Origin: Diprion similis
Lineage: Eukaryota > Arthropoda > Insecta > Hymenoptera > Diprionidae
Reading direction: 5' to 3'
Assembly (NCBI RefSeq): GCF_021155765.1
Contig: NC_060106.1
Span: forward strand, 10,485,501 to 10,549,500
Length of the DNA stretch: 64,000 nt
Below the pieces are notes generated by a model that worked only from the letters and a program-made list of their open reading frames with translations, had not been told where the DNA came from and made no database searches. Below are positions 13,818 to 27,400 of this stretch, one piece after another. Each line of letters starts with the position of its first letter. Positions within the stretch are counted from its first letter, which is position 1. A program made the translations under genes and the position numbers.

Positions 13818-16800
13818 ATGACCCTTACTAGACTAATTGGGTGCCCAGGAACTCAGAAAACGCAAGAAAAAAAGCGTAGGACCAACAGCGGAGAAATTAC
13901 GACGCAAATACCAGCAGCAGAAAAATTGAGAAAATACGTCTTCCGTTTTTTGTCTGTAACTTTTGATCCGTTGCTCGCAGCGCATTCGGACTGCGATCAA
14001 TCGATTTCTATCGCAAAATTACGTCGAAATAGTGCCTGAAAGAATTTATTGCAGCACTTTTCAGAATCGTCGAAATTTTCGCAAAAAATCCAAAGGGGTT
14101 AACCTTCCTTTTTTGGTCATTTTTGGAGCCGAGAATTTTTCGTCTCGGAATCGATTTGTATGACCCTTACTAGACTAATTGGGTGCCCAGGAACTCAGAA
14201 AACGCAAGAAAAAAAGCGTAGGACCAACAGCGGAGAAATTACGACGCAAATACCAGCAGCAGAAAAATTGAGAAAATACGTCTTCCGTTTTTTGTCTGTA
14301 ACTTTTGATCCGTTGCTCGCAGCGCATTCGGACTGCGATCAATCGATTTCTCTCGCAAAATTACGTCGGAATAGTGCCTGAAATAATTTATTGCAGCACT
14401 TTTCAGAATCGTCGAAATTTTCGCAAAAAATCCAAAGGGGTTAACCTTCCTTTTTTGGTCATTTTTGGAGCCGAGAATTTTTCGTCTCGGAATCGATTTG
14501 TATGACCCTTACTAGACTAATTGGGTGCCCAGGAACTCAGAAAACGCAAGAAAAAAAGCGTAGGACCAACAGCAGAGAAATTACGACGCAAATACCAGCA
14601 GCAGAAAAATTGAGAAAATACGTCTTCCGTTTTTTGGCTGTAACTTTTGATCCGTTGCTCGCAGCGCATTCGGACTGCGATCAATCGATTTCTCTCGCAA
14701 AATTACGTCGGAATAGTGCCTGAAAGAATTTATTGCAGCACTTTTCAGAATCGTCGAAATTTTCGCAAAAAATCCAAAGGGGTTAACCTTCCTTTTTTGG
14801 TCATTTTTGGAGCCGAGAACTTTTCGTCTCGGAATCGATTTGTATGACCCTTACTAGACTAATTGGGTGCCCAGGAACTCAGAAAACGCAAGAAAAAAAG
14901 CGTAGGACCAACAGCAGAGAAATTACGACGCAAATACCAGCAGCAGAAAAATTGAGAAAATACGTCTTCCGTTTTTTGGCTGTAACTTTTGATCCGTTGC
15001 TCGCAGCGCATTCGGACTGCGATCAATCGATTTCTCTCGCAAAATTACGTCGAAATAGTGCCTGAAAGAATTTATTGCAGCACTTTTCAGAATCGTCGAA
15101 ATTTTCGCAAAAAATCCAAAGGGGTTAACCTTCCTTTTTTGGTCATTTTTGGAGCCGAGAATTTTTCGTCTCGGAATCGATTTCTATGACCCTTACTAGA
15201 CTAATTGGGTGCCCAGGAACTCAGAAAACGCAAGAAAAAAAGCGTAGGACCAACAGCGGAGAAATTACGACGCAAATACCAGCAGCAGAAAAATTGAGAA
15301 AATACGTCTTCCGTTTTTTGGCTGTAACTTTTGATCCGTTGCTCGCAGCGCATTCGGACTGCGATCAATCGATTTCTCTCGCAAAATTACGTCGGAATAG
15401 TGCCTGAAAGAATTTATTGCAGCACTTTTCAGAATCGTCGAAATTTTCGCAAAAAATCCAAAGGGGTTAACCTTCCTTTTTTGGTCATTTTTGGAGCCGA
15501 GAATTTTTCGTCTCGGAATCGATTTGTATGACCCTTACTAGACTAATTGGGTGCCCAGGAACTCAGAAAACGCAAGAAAAAAAGCGTAGGACCAACAGCA
15601 GAGAAATTACGATGCAAATACCAGCAGCAGAAAAATTGAGAAAATACGTCTTCCGTTTTTTGGCTGTAACTTTTGATCCGTTGCTCGCAGCGCATTCGGA
15701 TTGCGATCAATCGATTTCTCTCGCAAAATTACGTCGGAATAGTGCCTGAAAGAATTTATTGCAGCACTTTTCAGAATCGTCGAAATTTTCGCAAAAAATC
15801 CAAAGGGGTTAACCTTCCTTTTTTGGTCATTTTTGGAGCCGAGAATTTTTCGTCTCGGAATCGATTTGTATGACCCTTACTAGACTAATTGGGTGCCCAG
15901 GAACTCAGAAAACGCAAGAAAAAAAGCGTAGGACCAACAGCAGAGAAATTACGACGCAAATACCAGCAGCTGAAAAATTGAGAAAATACGTCTTCCGTTT
16001 TTTGGCTGTAACTTTTGATCCGTTGCTCGCAGCGCATTCGGACTGCGATCAATCGATTTCTCTCGCAAAATTACGTCGGAATAGTGCCTGAAATAATTTA
16101 TTGCAGCACTTTTCAGAATCGTCGAAATTTTCGCAAAAAATCCAAAGGGGTTAACCTTCCTTTTTTGGTCATTTTTGGAGCCGAGAATTTTCCGTCTCGG
16201 AATCGATTTCTATGACCCTTACTAGACTAATTGGGTGCCCAGGAACTCAGAAAACGCAAGAAAAAAAGCGTAGGACCAACAGCAGAGAAATTACGACGCA
16301 AATACCAGCAGCAGAAAAATTGAGAAAATACGTCTTCCGTTTTTTGGCTGTAACTTTTGATCCGTTGCTCGCAGCGCATTCGGACTGCGATCAATCGATT
16401 TCTCTCGCAAAATTACGTCGGAATAGTGCCTGAAAGAATTTATTGCAGCACTTTTCAGAATCGTCGAAATTTTCGCAAAAAATCCAAAGGGGTTAACCTT
16501 CCTTTTTTGGTCATTTTTGGAGCCGAGAATTTTTCGTCTCGGAATCGATTTCTATGACCCTTACTAGACTAATTGGGTGCCCAGGAACTCAGAAAACGCA
16601 AGAAAAAAAGCGTAGGACCAACAGCAGAGAAATTACGACGCAAATACCAGCAGCAGAAAAATTGAGAAAATACGTCTTCGATTTTTTGGCTGTAACTTTT
16701 GATCCGTTGCTCGCAGCGCATTCGGACTGCGATCAATCGATTTCTCTCGCAAAATTACGTCGGAATAGTGCCTGAAAGAATTTATTGCAGCACTTTTCAG

Positions 16801-16895
16801 AATCGTCGAAATTTTCGCAAAAAATCCAAAGGGGTTAGCCTTCCTTTTTTGGTCATTTTTGGAGGCGAGAATTTTTCGTCTCGGAATCGATTTGT
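13818..16895. repeat. 9-monomer (3,078-bp) higher-order unit, copy 1
   Basis: Nine monomers carry rare markers that recur 3,078 bp downstream. They are GATTTCTATCGC near 14,004 and 17,082, CTGAAATAATTT near 14,380 and 17,458, GAGAACTTTTCG near 14,816 and 17,894, and ACGATGCAAATA near 15,609 and 18,687. The last two to three monomers of this copy do not match the end of the second copy, so the duplication boundary or a later exchange lies near 15,870. Confidence 0.85.
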
Positions 16896-19800
16896 ATGAC
16901 CCTTACTAGACTAATTGGTTGCCCAGGAACTCAGAAAACGCAAGAAAAAAAGCGTAGGACCAACAGCGGAGAAATTACGACGCAAATACCAGCAGCAGAA
17001 AAATTGAGAAAATACGTCTTCCGTTTTTTGTCTGTAACTTTTGATCCGTTGCTCGCAGCGCATTCGGACTGCGATCAATCGATTTCTATCGCAAAATTAC
17101 GTCGAAATAGTGCCTGAAAGAATTTATTGCAGCACTTTTCAGAATCGTCGAAATTTTCGCAAAAAATCCAAAGGGGTTAACCTTCCTTTTTTGGTCATTT
17201 TTGGAGCCGAGAATTTTTCGTCTCGGAATCGATTTGTATGACCCTTACTAGACTAATTGGGTGCCCAGGAACTCAGAAAACGCAAGAAAAAAAGCGTAGG
17301 ACCAACAGCGGAGAAATTACGACGCAAATACCAGCAGCAGAAAAATTGAGAAAATACGTCTTCCGTTTTTTGTCTGTAACTTTTGATCCGTTGCTCGCAG
17401 CGCATTCGGACTGCGATCAATCGATTTCTCTCGCAAAATTACGTCGGAATAGTGCCTGAAATAATTTATTGCAGCACTTTTCAGAATCGTCGAAATTTTC
17501 GCAAAAAATCCAAAGGGGTTAACCTTCCTTTTTTGGTCATTTTTGGAGCCGAGAATTTTTCGTCTCGGAATCGATTTGTATGACCCTTACTAGACTAATT
17601 GGGTGCCCAGGAACTCAGAAAACGCAAGAAAAAAAGCGTAGGACCAACAGCAGAGAAATTACGACGCAAATACCAGCAGCAGAAAAATTGAGAAAATACG
17701 TCTTCCGTTTTTTGGCTGTAACTTTTGATCCGTTGCTCGCAGCGCATTCGGACTGCGATCAATCGATTTCTCTCGCAAAATTACGTCGGAATAGTGCCTG
17801 AAAGAATTTATTGCAGCACTTTTCAGAATCGTCGAAATTTTCGCAAAAAATCCAAAGGGGTTAACCTTCCTTTTTTGGTCATTTTTGGAGCCGAGAACTT
17901 TTCGTCTCGGAATCGATTTGTATGACCCTTACTAGACTAATTGGGTGCCCAGGAACTCAGAAAACGCAAGAAAAAAAGCGTAGGACCAACAGCAGAGAAA
18001 TTACGACGCAAATACCAGCAGCAGAAAAATTGAGAAAATACGTCTTCCGTTTTTTGGCTGTAACTTTTGATCCGTTGCTCGCAGCGCATTCGGACTGCGA
18101 TCAATCGATTTCTCTCGCAAAATTACGTCGAAATAGTGCCTGAAAGAATTTATTGCAGCACTTTTCAGAATCGTCGAAATTTTCGCAAAAAATCCAAAGG
18201 GGTTAACCTTCCTTTTTTGGTCATTTTTGGAGCCGAGAATTTTTCGTCTCGGAATCGATTTCTATGACCCTTACTAGACTAATTGGGTGCCCAGGAACTC
18301 AGAAAACGCAAGAAAAAAAGCGTAGGACCAACAGCGGAGAAATTACGACGCAAATACCAGCAGCAGAAAAATTGAGAAAATACGTCTTCCGTTTTTTGGC
18401 TGTAACTTTTGATCCGTTGCTCGCAGCGCATTCGGACTGCGATCAATCGATTTCTCTCGCAAAATTACGTCGGAATAGTGCCTGAAAGAATTTATTGCAG
18501 CACTTTTCAGAATCGTCGAAATTTTCGCAAAAAATCCAAAGGGGTTAACCTTCCTTTTTTGGTCATTTTTGGAGCCGAGAATTTTTCGTCTCGGAATCGA
18601 TTTGTATGACCCTTACTAGACTAATTGGGTGCCCAGGAACTCAGAAAACGCAAGAAAAAAAGCGTAGGACCAACAGCAGAGAAATTACGATGCAAATACC
18701 AGCAGCTGAAAAATTGAGAAAATACGTCTTCCGTTTTTTGGCTGTAACTTTTGATCCGTTGCTCGCAGCGCATTCGGATTGCGATCAATCGATTTCTCTC
18801 GCAAAATTACGTCGGAATAGTGCCTGAAAGAATTTATTGCAGCACTTTTCAGAATCGTCGAAATTTTCGCAAAAAATCCAAAGGGGTTAACCTTCCTTTT
18901 TTGGTCATTTTTGGAGCCGAGAATTTTTCGTCTCGGAATCGATTTGTATGACCCTTACTAGACTAATTGGGTGCCCAGGAACTCAGAAAACGCAAGAAAA
19001 AAAGCGTAGGACCAACAGCAGAGAAATTACGACGCAAAAACCAGCAGCAGAAAAATTGAGAAAATACGTCTTCCGTTTTTTGGCTGTAACTTTTGATCCG
19101 TTGCTCGCAGCGCATTCGGATTGCGATCAATCGATTTCTCTCGCAAAATTACGTCGGAATAGTGCCTGAAAGAATTTATTGCAGCACTTTTCAGAATCGT
19201 CGAAATTTTCGCAAAAAATCCAAAGGGGTTAACCTTCCTTTTTTGGTCATTTTTGGAGCCGAGAATTTTTCGTCTCGGAATCGATTTGTATGACCCTTAC
19301 TAGACTAATTGGGTGCCCAGGAACTCAGAAAACGCAAGAAAAAAAGCGTAGGACCAACAGCAGAGAAATTACGACGCAAATACCAGCAGCAGAAAAATTG
19401 AGAAAATACGTCTTCCGTTTTTTGGCTGTAACTTTTGATCCGTTGCTCGCAGCGCATTCGGACTGCGATCAATCGATTTCTCTCGCAAAATTACGTCGGA
19501 ATAGTGCCTGAAAGAATTTATTGCAGCACTTTTCAGAATCGTCGAAATTTTCGCAAAAAATCCAAAGGGGTTAACCTTCCTTTTTTGGTCATTTTTGGAG
19601 CCGAGAACTTTTCGTCTCGGAATCGATTTCTATGACCCTTACTAGACTAATTGGGTGCCCAGGAACTCAGAAAACGCAAGAAAAAAAGCGTAGGACCAAC
19701 AGCAGAGAAATTACGACGCAAATACCAGCGGCAGAAAAATTGAGAAAATACGTCTTCCGTTTTTTGGCTGTAACTTTTGATCCGTTGCTCGCAGCGCATT

Positions 19801-19973
19801 CGGACTGCGATCAATCGATTTCTCTCGCAAAATTACGTCGAAATAGTGCCTGAAAGAATTTATTGCAGCACTTTTCAGAATCGTCGAAATTTTCGCAAAA
19901 AATCCAAAGGGGTTAACCTTCCTTTTTTGGTCATTTTTGGAGCCGAGAATTTTTCGTCTCGGAATCAATTTCT
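16896..19973. repeat. 9-monomer higher-order unit, copy 2 (3' part replaced)
   Basis: The first six monomers match those beginning at 13,818 in order and in private variants. From about 18,948 the succession changes to monomers that match the 12-monomer family found from 24,762 on. This copy therefore looks like a junction between two higher-order families, as expected from unequal exchange. Its first monomers are also matched by those beginning at 21,684 (14 monomers further), including the shared TTGGTTGCCCAGG change. Confidence 0.8.
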
Positions 19974-20999
19974 ATGACCCTTACTAGACTAATTGGGTGC
20001 CCAGGAACTCAGAAAACGCAAGAAAAAAAGCGTAGGACCAACAGCAGAGAAATTACGACGCAAATACCAGCAGCAGAAAAATTGAGAAAATACGTCTTCC
20101 GTTTTTTGGCTGTAACTCTTGATCCGTTGCTCGCAGCGCATTCGGACTGCGATCAATCGATTTCTCTCGCAAAATTACGTCGAAATAGTGCCTGAAAGAA
20201 TGTATTGCAGCACTTTTCAGAATCGTCGAAATTTTCGCAAAAAATCCAAAGGGGTTAACCTTCCTTTTTTGGTCATTTTTGGAGCCGAGAATTTTTCGTC
20301 TCGGAATCAATTTCTATGACCCTTACTAGACTAATTGGGTGCCCAGGAACTCAGAAAACGCAAGAAAAAAAGCGTAGGACCAACAGCAGAGAAATTACGA
20401 CGCAAATACCAGCAGCAGAAAAATTGAGAAAATACGTCTTCCGTTTTTTGGCTGTAACTTTTGATCCGTTGCTCGCAGCGCATTCGGACTGCGATCAATC
20501 GATTTCTCTCGCAAAATTACGTCGAAATAGTGCCTGAAAGAATTTATTGCAGCACTTTTCAGAATCGTCGAAATTTTCGCAAAAAATCCAAAGGGGTTAA
20601 CCTTCCTTTTTTGGTCATTTTTGGAGCCGAGAATTTTTCGTCTCGGAATCGATTTCTATGACCCTTACTAGACTAATTGGGTGCCCAGGAACTCAGAAAA
20701 CGCAAGAAAAAAAGCGTAGGACCAACAGCGGAGAAATTACGACGCAAATACCAGCGGCAGAAAAATTGAGAAAATACGTCTTCCGTTTTTTGGCTGTAAC
20801 TTTTGATCCGTTGCTCGCAGCGCATTCGGACTGCGATCAATCGATTTCTCTCGCAAAATTACGTCGAAATAGTGCCTGAAAGAATTTATTGCAGCACTTT
20901 TCAGAATCGTCGAAATTTTCGCAAAAAATCCAAAGGGGTTAACCTTCCTTTTTTGGTCATTTTTGGAGCCGAGAATTTTTCGTCTCGGAATCAATTTCT
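18948..20999. repeat. Early partial copy (monomers 2-7) of the 12-monomer unit
   Basis: Six monomers run in the same order as those starting at 24,762: CAAAAACCAGC, then GAGAACTTTTCG, then CCAGCGGCAG with GGAATCAATT, then TAACTCTTGATCC with AGAATGTATTGC, then GTCGAAATAG, then AGCGGAG with CCAGCGGCAG. The displacement is 5,814 bp, 17 monomers. Confidence 0.8.
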
Positions 21000-23900
21000 A
21001 TGACCCTTACTAGACCAATTGGGTGCCCAGGAACTCAGAAAACGCAAGAAAAAAAGCGTAGGACCAACAGCAGAGAAATTACGACGCAAATACCAGCAGC
21101 AGAAAAATTGAGAAAATACGTCTTCCGTTTTTTGGCTGTAACTTTTGATCCGTTGCTCGCAGCGCATTCGGACTGCGATCAATCGATTTCTCTCGCAAAA
21201 TTACGTCGGAATAGTGCCTGAAAGAATTTATTGCAGCACTTTTCAGAATCGTCGAAATTTTCGCAAAAAATCCAAAGGGGTTAACCTTCCTTTTTTGGTC
21301 ATTTTTGGAGCCGAGAATTTTTCGTCTCGGAATCGATTTCTATGACCCTTACTAGACTAATTGGGTGCCCAGGAACTCAGAAAACGCAAGAAAAAAAGCG
21401 TAGGACCAACAGCAGAGAAATTACGACGCAAATACCAGCAGCAGAAAAATTGAGAAAATACGTCTTCGATTTTTTGGCTGTAACTTTTGATCCGTTGCTC
21501 GCAGCGCATTCGGACTGCGATCAATCGATTTCTCTCGCAAAATTACGTCGGAATAGTGCCTGAAAGAATTTATTGCAGCACTTTTCAGAATCGTCGAAAT
21601 TTTCGCAAAAAATCCAAAGGGGTTAGCCTTCCTTTTTTGGTCATTTTTGGAGGCGAGAATTTTTCGTCTCGGAATCGATTTGTATGACCCTTACTAGACT
21701 AATTGGTTGCCCAGGAACTCAGAAAACGCAAGAAAAAAAGCGTAGGACCAACAGCGGAGAAATTACGACGCAAATACCAGCAGCAGAAAAATTGAGAAAA
21801 TACGTCTTCCGTTTTTTGTCTGTAACTTTTGATCCGTTGCTCGCAGCGCATTCGGACTGCGATCAATCGATTTCTCTCGCAAAATTACGTCGAAATAGTG
21901 CCTGAAAGAATTTATTGCAGCACTTTTCAGAATCGTCGAAATTTTCGCAAAAAATCCAAAGGGGTTAACCTTCCTTTTTTGGTCATTTTTGGAGCCGAGA
22001 ATTTTTCGTCTCGGAATCGATTTGTATGACCCTTACTAGACTAATTGGGTGCCCAGGAACTCAGAAAACGCAAGAAGAAAAGCGTAGGACCAACAGCGGA
22101 GAAATTACGACGCAAATACCAGCAGCAGAAAAATTGAGAAAATACGTCTTCCGTTTTTTGTCTGTAACTTTTGATCCGTTGCTCGCAGCGCATTCGGACT
22201 GCGATCAATCGATTTCTCTCGCAAAATTACGTCGGAATAGTGCCTGAAATAATTTATTGCAGCACTTTTCAGAATCGTCGAAATTTTCGCAAAAAATCCA
22301 AAGGGGTTAACCTTCCTTTTTTGGTCATTTTTGGAGCCGAGAATTTTTCGTCTCGGAATCGATTTGTATGACCCTTACTAGACTAATTGGGTGCCCAGGA
22401 ACTCAGAAAACGCAAGAAAAAAAGCGTAGGACCAACAGCAGAGAAATTACGACGCAAAAACCAGCAGCAGAAAAATTGAGAAAATACGTCTTCCGTTTTT
22501 TGGCTGTAACTTTTGATCCGTTGCTCGCGGCGCATTCGGATTGCGATCAATCGATTCCTCTCGCAAAATTACGTCGGAATAGTGCCTGAAAGAATTTATT
22601 GCAGCACTTTTCAGAATCGTCGAAATTTTCGCAAAAAATCCAAAGGGGTTAACCTTCCTTTTTTGGTCATTTTTGGAGCCGAGAATTTTTCGTCTCGGAA
22701 TCGATTTGTATGACCCTTACTAGACTAATTGGGTGCCCAGGAACTCAGAAAACGCAAGAAAAATAGCGTAGGACCAACAGCAGAGAAATTACGACGCAAA
22801 TACCAGCAGCAGAAAAATTGAGAAAATACGTCTTCCGTTTTTTGGCTGTAACTTTTGATCCGTTGCTCGCAGCGCATTCGGACTGCGATCAATCGATTTC
22901 TCTCGCAAAATTACGTCGGAATAGTGCCTGAAAGAATTTATTGCAGCACTTTTCAGAATCGTCGAAATTTTCGCAAAAAATCCAAAGGGGTTAACCTTCC
23001 TTTTTTGGTCATTTTTGGAGCCGAGAATTTTTCGTCTCGGAATCGATTTGTATGACCCTTACTAGACTAATTGGGTGCCCAGGAACTCAGAAAACGCAAG
23101 AAAAAAAGCGTAGGACCAACAGCAGAGAAATTACGACGCAAATACCAGCAGCAGAAAAATTGAGAAAATACGTCTTCCGTTTTTTGGCTGTAACTTTTGA
23201 TCCGTTGCTCGCAGCGCATTCGGACTGCGATCAATCGATTTCTCTCGCAAAATTACGTCGGAATAGTGCCTGAAATAATTTATTGCAGCACTTTTCAGAA
23301 TCGTCGAAATTTTCGCAAAAAATCCAAAGGGGTTAACCTTCCTTTTTTGGTCATTTTTGGAGCCGAGAATTTTCCGTCTCGGAATCGATTTCTATGACCC
23401 TTACTAGACTAATTGGGTGCCCAGGAACTCAGAAAACGCAAGAAAAAAAGCGTAGGACCAACAGCAGAGAAATTACGACGCAAATACCAGCAGCAGAAAA
23501 ATTGAGAAAATACGTCTTCCGTTTTTTGGCTGTAACTTTTGATCCGTTGCTCGCAGCGCATTCGGACTGCGATCAATCGATTTCTCTCGCAAAATTACGT
23601 CGGAATAGTGCCTGAAAGAATTTATTGCAGCACTTTTCAGAATCGTCGAAATTTTCGCAAAAAATCCAAAGGGGTTAACCTTCCTTTTTTGGTCATTTTT
23701 GGAGCCGAGAATTTTTCGTCTCGGAATCGATTTCTATGACCCTTACTAGACTAATTGGGTGCCCAGGAACTCAGAAAACGCAAGAAAAAAAGCGTAGGAC
23801 CAACAGCAGAGAAATTACGACGCAAATACCAGCAGCAGAAAAATTGAGAAAATACGTCTTCCGTTTTTTGGCTGTCACTTTTGATCCGTTGCTCGCAGCG

Positions 23901-24419
23901 CATTCGGACTGCGATCAATCGATTTCTCTCGCAAAATTACGTCGGAATAGTGCCTGAAAGAATTTATTGCAGCACTTTTCAGAATCGTCGAAATTTTCGC
24001 AAAAAATCCAAAGGGGTTAACCTTCCTTTTTTGGTCATTTTTGGAGGCGAGAATTTTTCGTCTCGGAATCGATTTGTATGACCCTTACTAGACTAATTGG
24101 TTGCCCAGGAACTCAGAAAACGCAAGAAAAAAAGCGTAGGACCAACAGCGGAGAAATCACGACGCAAACACCAGCAGCAGAAAAATTGAGAAAATTCGTC
24201 TTCCGTTTTTTGTCTGTAACTTTTGATCCGTTGCTCGCAGCGCATTCGGACTGCGATCAATCGATTTCTCTCGCAAAATTACGTCGAAATAGTGCCTGAA
24301 AGAATTTATTGCAGCACTTTTCAGAATCGTCGAAATTTTCGCAAAAAATCCAAAGGGGTTAACCTTCCTTTTTTGGTCATTTTTGGAGCCGAGAATTTTT
24401 CGTCTCGGAATCGATTTCT

Positions 24420-27400
24420 ATGACCCTTACTAGACTAATTGGGTGCCCAGGAACTCAGAAAACGCAAGAAAAAAAGCGTAGGAGCAACAGCAGAGAAATT
24501 ACGACGCAAATACCAGCAGCAGAAAAATTGAGAAAATACGTCTTCCGTTTTTTGGCTGTAACTTTTGATCCGTTGCTCGCAGCGCATTCGGACTGCGATC
24601 AATCGATTTCTCTCGCAAAATTACGTCGGAATAGTGCCTGAAAGAATTTATTGCAGCACTTTTCAGAATCGTCGAAATTTTCGCAAAAAATCCAAAGGGG
24701 TTAACCTTCCTTTTTTGGTCATTTTTGGAGCCGAGAATTTTTCGTCTCGGAATCGATTTGTATGACCCTTACTAGACTAATTGGGTGCCCAGGAACTCAG
24801 AAAACGCAAGAAAAAAAGCGTAGGACCAACAGCAGAGAAATTACGACGCAAAAACCAGCAGCAGAAAAATTGAGAAAATACGTCTTCCGTTTTTTGGCTG
24901 TAACTTTTGATCCGTTGCTCGCAGCGCATTCGGATTGCGATCAATCGATTTCTCTCGCAAAATTACGTCGGAATAGTGCCTGAAAGAATTTATTGCAGCA
25001 CTTTTCAGAATCGTCGAAATTTTCGCAAAAAATCCAAAGGGGTTAACCTTCCTTTTTTGGTCATTTTTGGAGCCGAGAATTTTTCGTCTCGGAATCGATT
25101 TGTATGACCCTTACTAGACTAATTGGGTGCCCAGGAACTCAGAAAACGCAAGAAAAAAAGCGTAGGACCAACAGCAGAGAAATTACGACGCAAATACCAG
25201 CAGCAGAAAAATTGAGAAAATACGTCTTCCGTTTTTTGGCTGTAACTTTTGATCCGTTGCTCGCAGCGCATTCGGACTGCGATCAATCGATTTCTCTCGC
25301 AAAATTACGTCGGAATAGTGCCTGAAAGAATTTATTGCAGCACTTTTCAGAATCGTCGAAATTTTCGCAAAAAATCCAAAGGGGTTAACCTTCCTTTTTT
25401 GGTCATTTTTGGAGCCGAGAACTTTTCGTCTCGGAATCGATTTCTATGACCCTTACTAGACTAATTGGGTGCCCAGGAACTCAGAAAACGCAAGAAAAAA
25501 AGCGTAGGACCAACAGCAGAGAAATTACGACGCAAATACCAGCGGCAGAAAAATTGAGAAAATACGTCTTCCGTTTTTTGGCTGTAACTTTTGATCCGTT
25601 GCTCGCAGCGCATTCGGACTGCGATCAATCGATTTCTCTCGCAAAATTACGTCGAAATAGTGCCTGAAAGAATTTATTGCAGCACTTTTCAGAATCGTCG
25701 AAATTTTCGCAAAAAATCCAAAGGGGTTAACCTTCCTTTTTTGGTCATTTTTGGAGCCGAGAATTTTTCGTCTCGGAATCAATTTCTATGACCCTTACTA
25801 GACTAATTGGGTGCCCAGGAACTCAGAAAACGCAAGAAAAAAAGCGTAGGACCAACAGCAGAGAAATTACGACGCAAATACCAGCAGCAGAAAAATTGAG
25901 AAAATACGTCTTCCGTTTTTTGGCTGTAACTCTTGATCCGTTGCTCGCAGCGCATTCGGACTGCGATCAATCGATTTCTCTCGCAAAATTACGTCGAAAT
26001 AGTGCCTGAAAGAATGTATTGCAGCACTTTTCAGAATCGTCGAAATTTTCGCAAAAAATCCAAAGGGGTTAACCTTCCTTTTTTGGTCATTTTTGGAGCC
26101 GAGAATTTTTCGTCTCGGAATCAATTTCTATGACCCTTACTAGACTAATTGGGTGCCCAGGAACTCAGAAAACGCAAGAAAAAAAGCGTAGGACCAACAG
26201 CAGAGAAATTACGACGCAAATACCAGCAGCAGAAAAATTGAGAAAATACGTCTTCCGTTTTTTGGCTGTAACTTTTGATCCGTTGCTCGCAGCGCATTCG
26301 GACTGCGATCAATCGATTTCTCTCGCAAAATTACGTCGAAATAGTGCCTGAAAGAATTTATTGCAGCACTTTTCAGAATCGTCGAAATTTTCGCAAAAAA
26401 TCCAAAGGGGTTAACCTTCCTTTTTTGGTCATTTTTGGAGCCGAGAATTTTTCGTCTCGGAATCGATTTCTATGACCCTTACTAGACTAATTGGGTGCCC
26501 AGGAACTCAGAAAACGCAAGAAAAAAAGCGTAGGACCAACAGCGGAGAAATTACGACGCAAATACCAGCGGCAGAAAAATTGAGAAAATACGTCTTCCGT
26601 TTTTTGGCTGTAACTTTTGATCCGTTGCTCGCAGCGCATTCGGACTGCGATCAATCGATTTCTCTCGCAAAATTACGTCGAAATAGTGCCTGAAAGAATT
26701 TATTGCAGCACTTTTCAGAATCGTCGAAATTTTCGCAAAAAATCCAAAGGGGTTAACCTTCCTTTTTTGGTCATTTTTGGAGCCGAGAATTTTTCGTCTC
26801 GGAATCAATTTCTATGACCCTTACTAGACTAATTGGGTGCCCAGGAACTCAGAAAACGCAAGAAAAAAAGCGTAGGACCAACAGCAGAGAAATTACGACG
26901 CAAATACCAGCAGCAGAAAAATTGAGAAAATACGTCTTCCGTTTTTTGGCTGTAACTCTTGATCCGTTGCTCGCAGCGCATTCGGACTGCGATCAATCGA
27001 TTTCTCTCGCAAAATTACGTCGAAATAGTGCCTGAAAGAATTTATTGCAGCACTTTTCAGAATCGTCGAAATTTTCGCAAAAAATCCAAAGGGGTTAACC
27101 TTCCTTTTTTGGTCATTTTTGGAGCCGAGAATTTTTCGTCTCGGAATCAATTTCTATGACCCTTACTAGACTAATTGGGTGCCCAGGAACTCAGAAAACG
27201 CAAGAAAAAAAGCGTAGGACCAACAGCAGAGAAATTACGACGCAAATACCAGCAGCAGAAAAATTGAGAAAATACGTCTTCCGTTTTTTGGCTGTAACTT
27301 TTGATCCGTTGCTCGCAGCGCATTCGGACTGCGATCAATCGATTTCTCTCGCAAAATTACGTCGAAATAGTGCCTGAAAGAATTTATTGCAGCACTTTTC

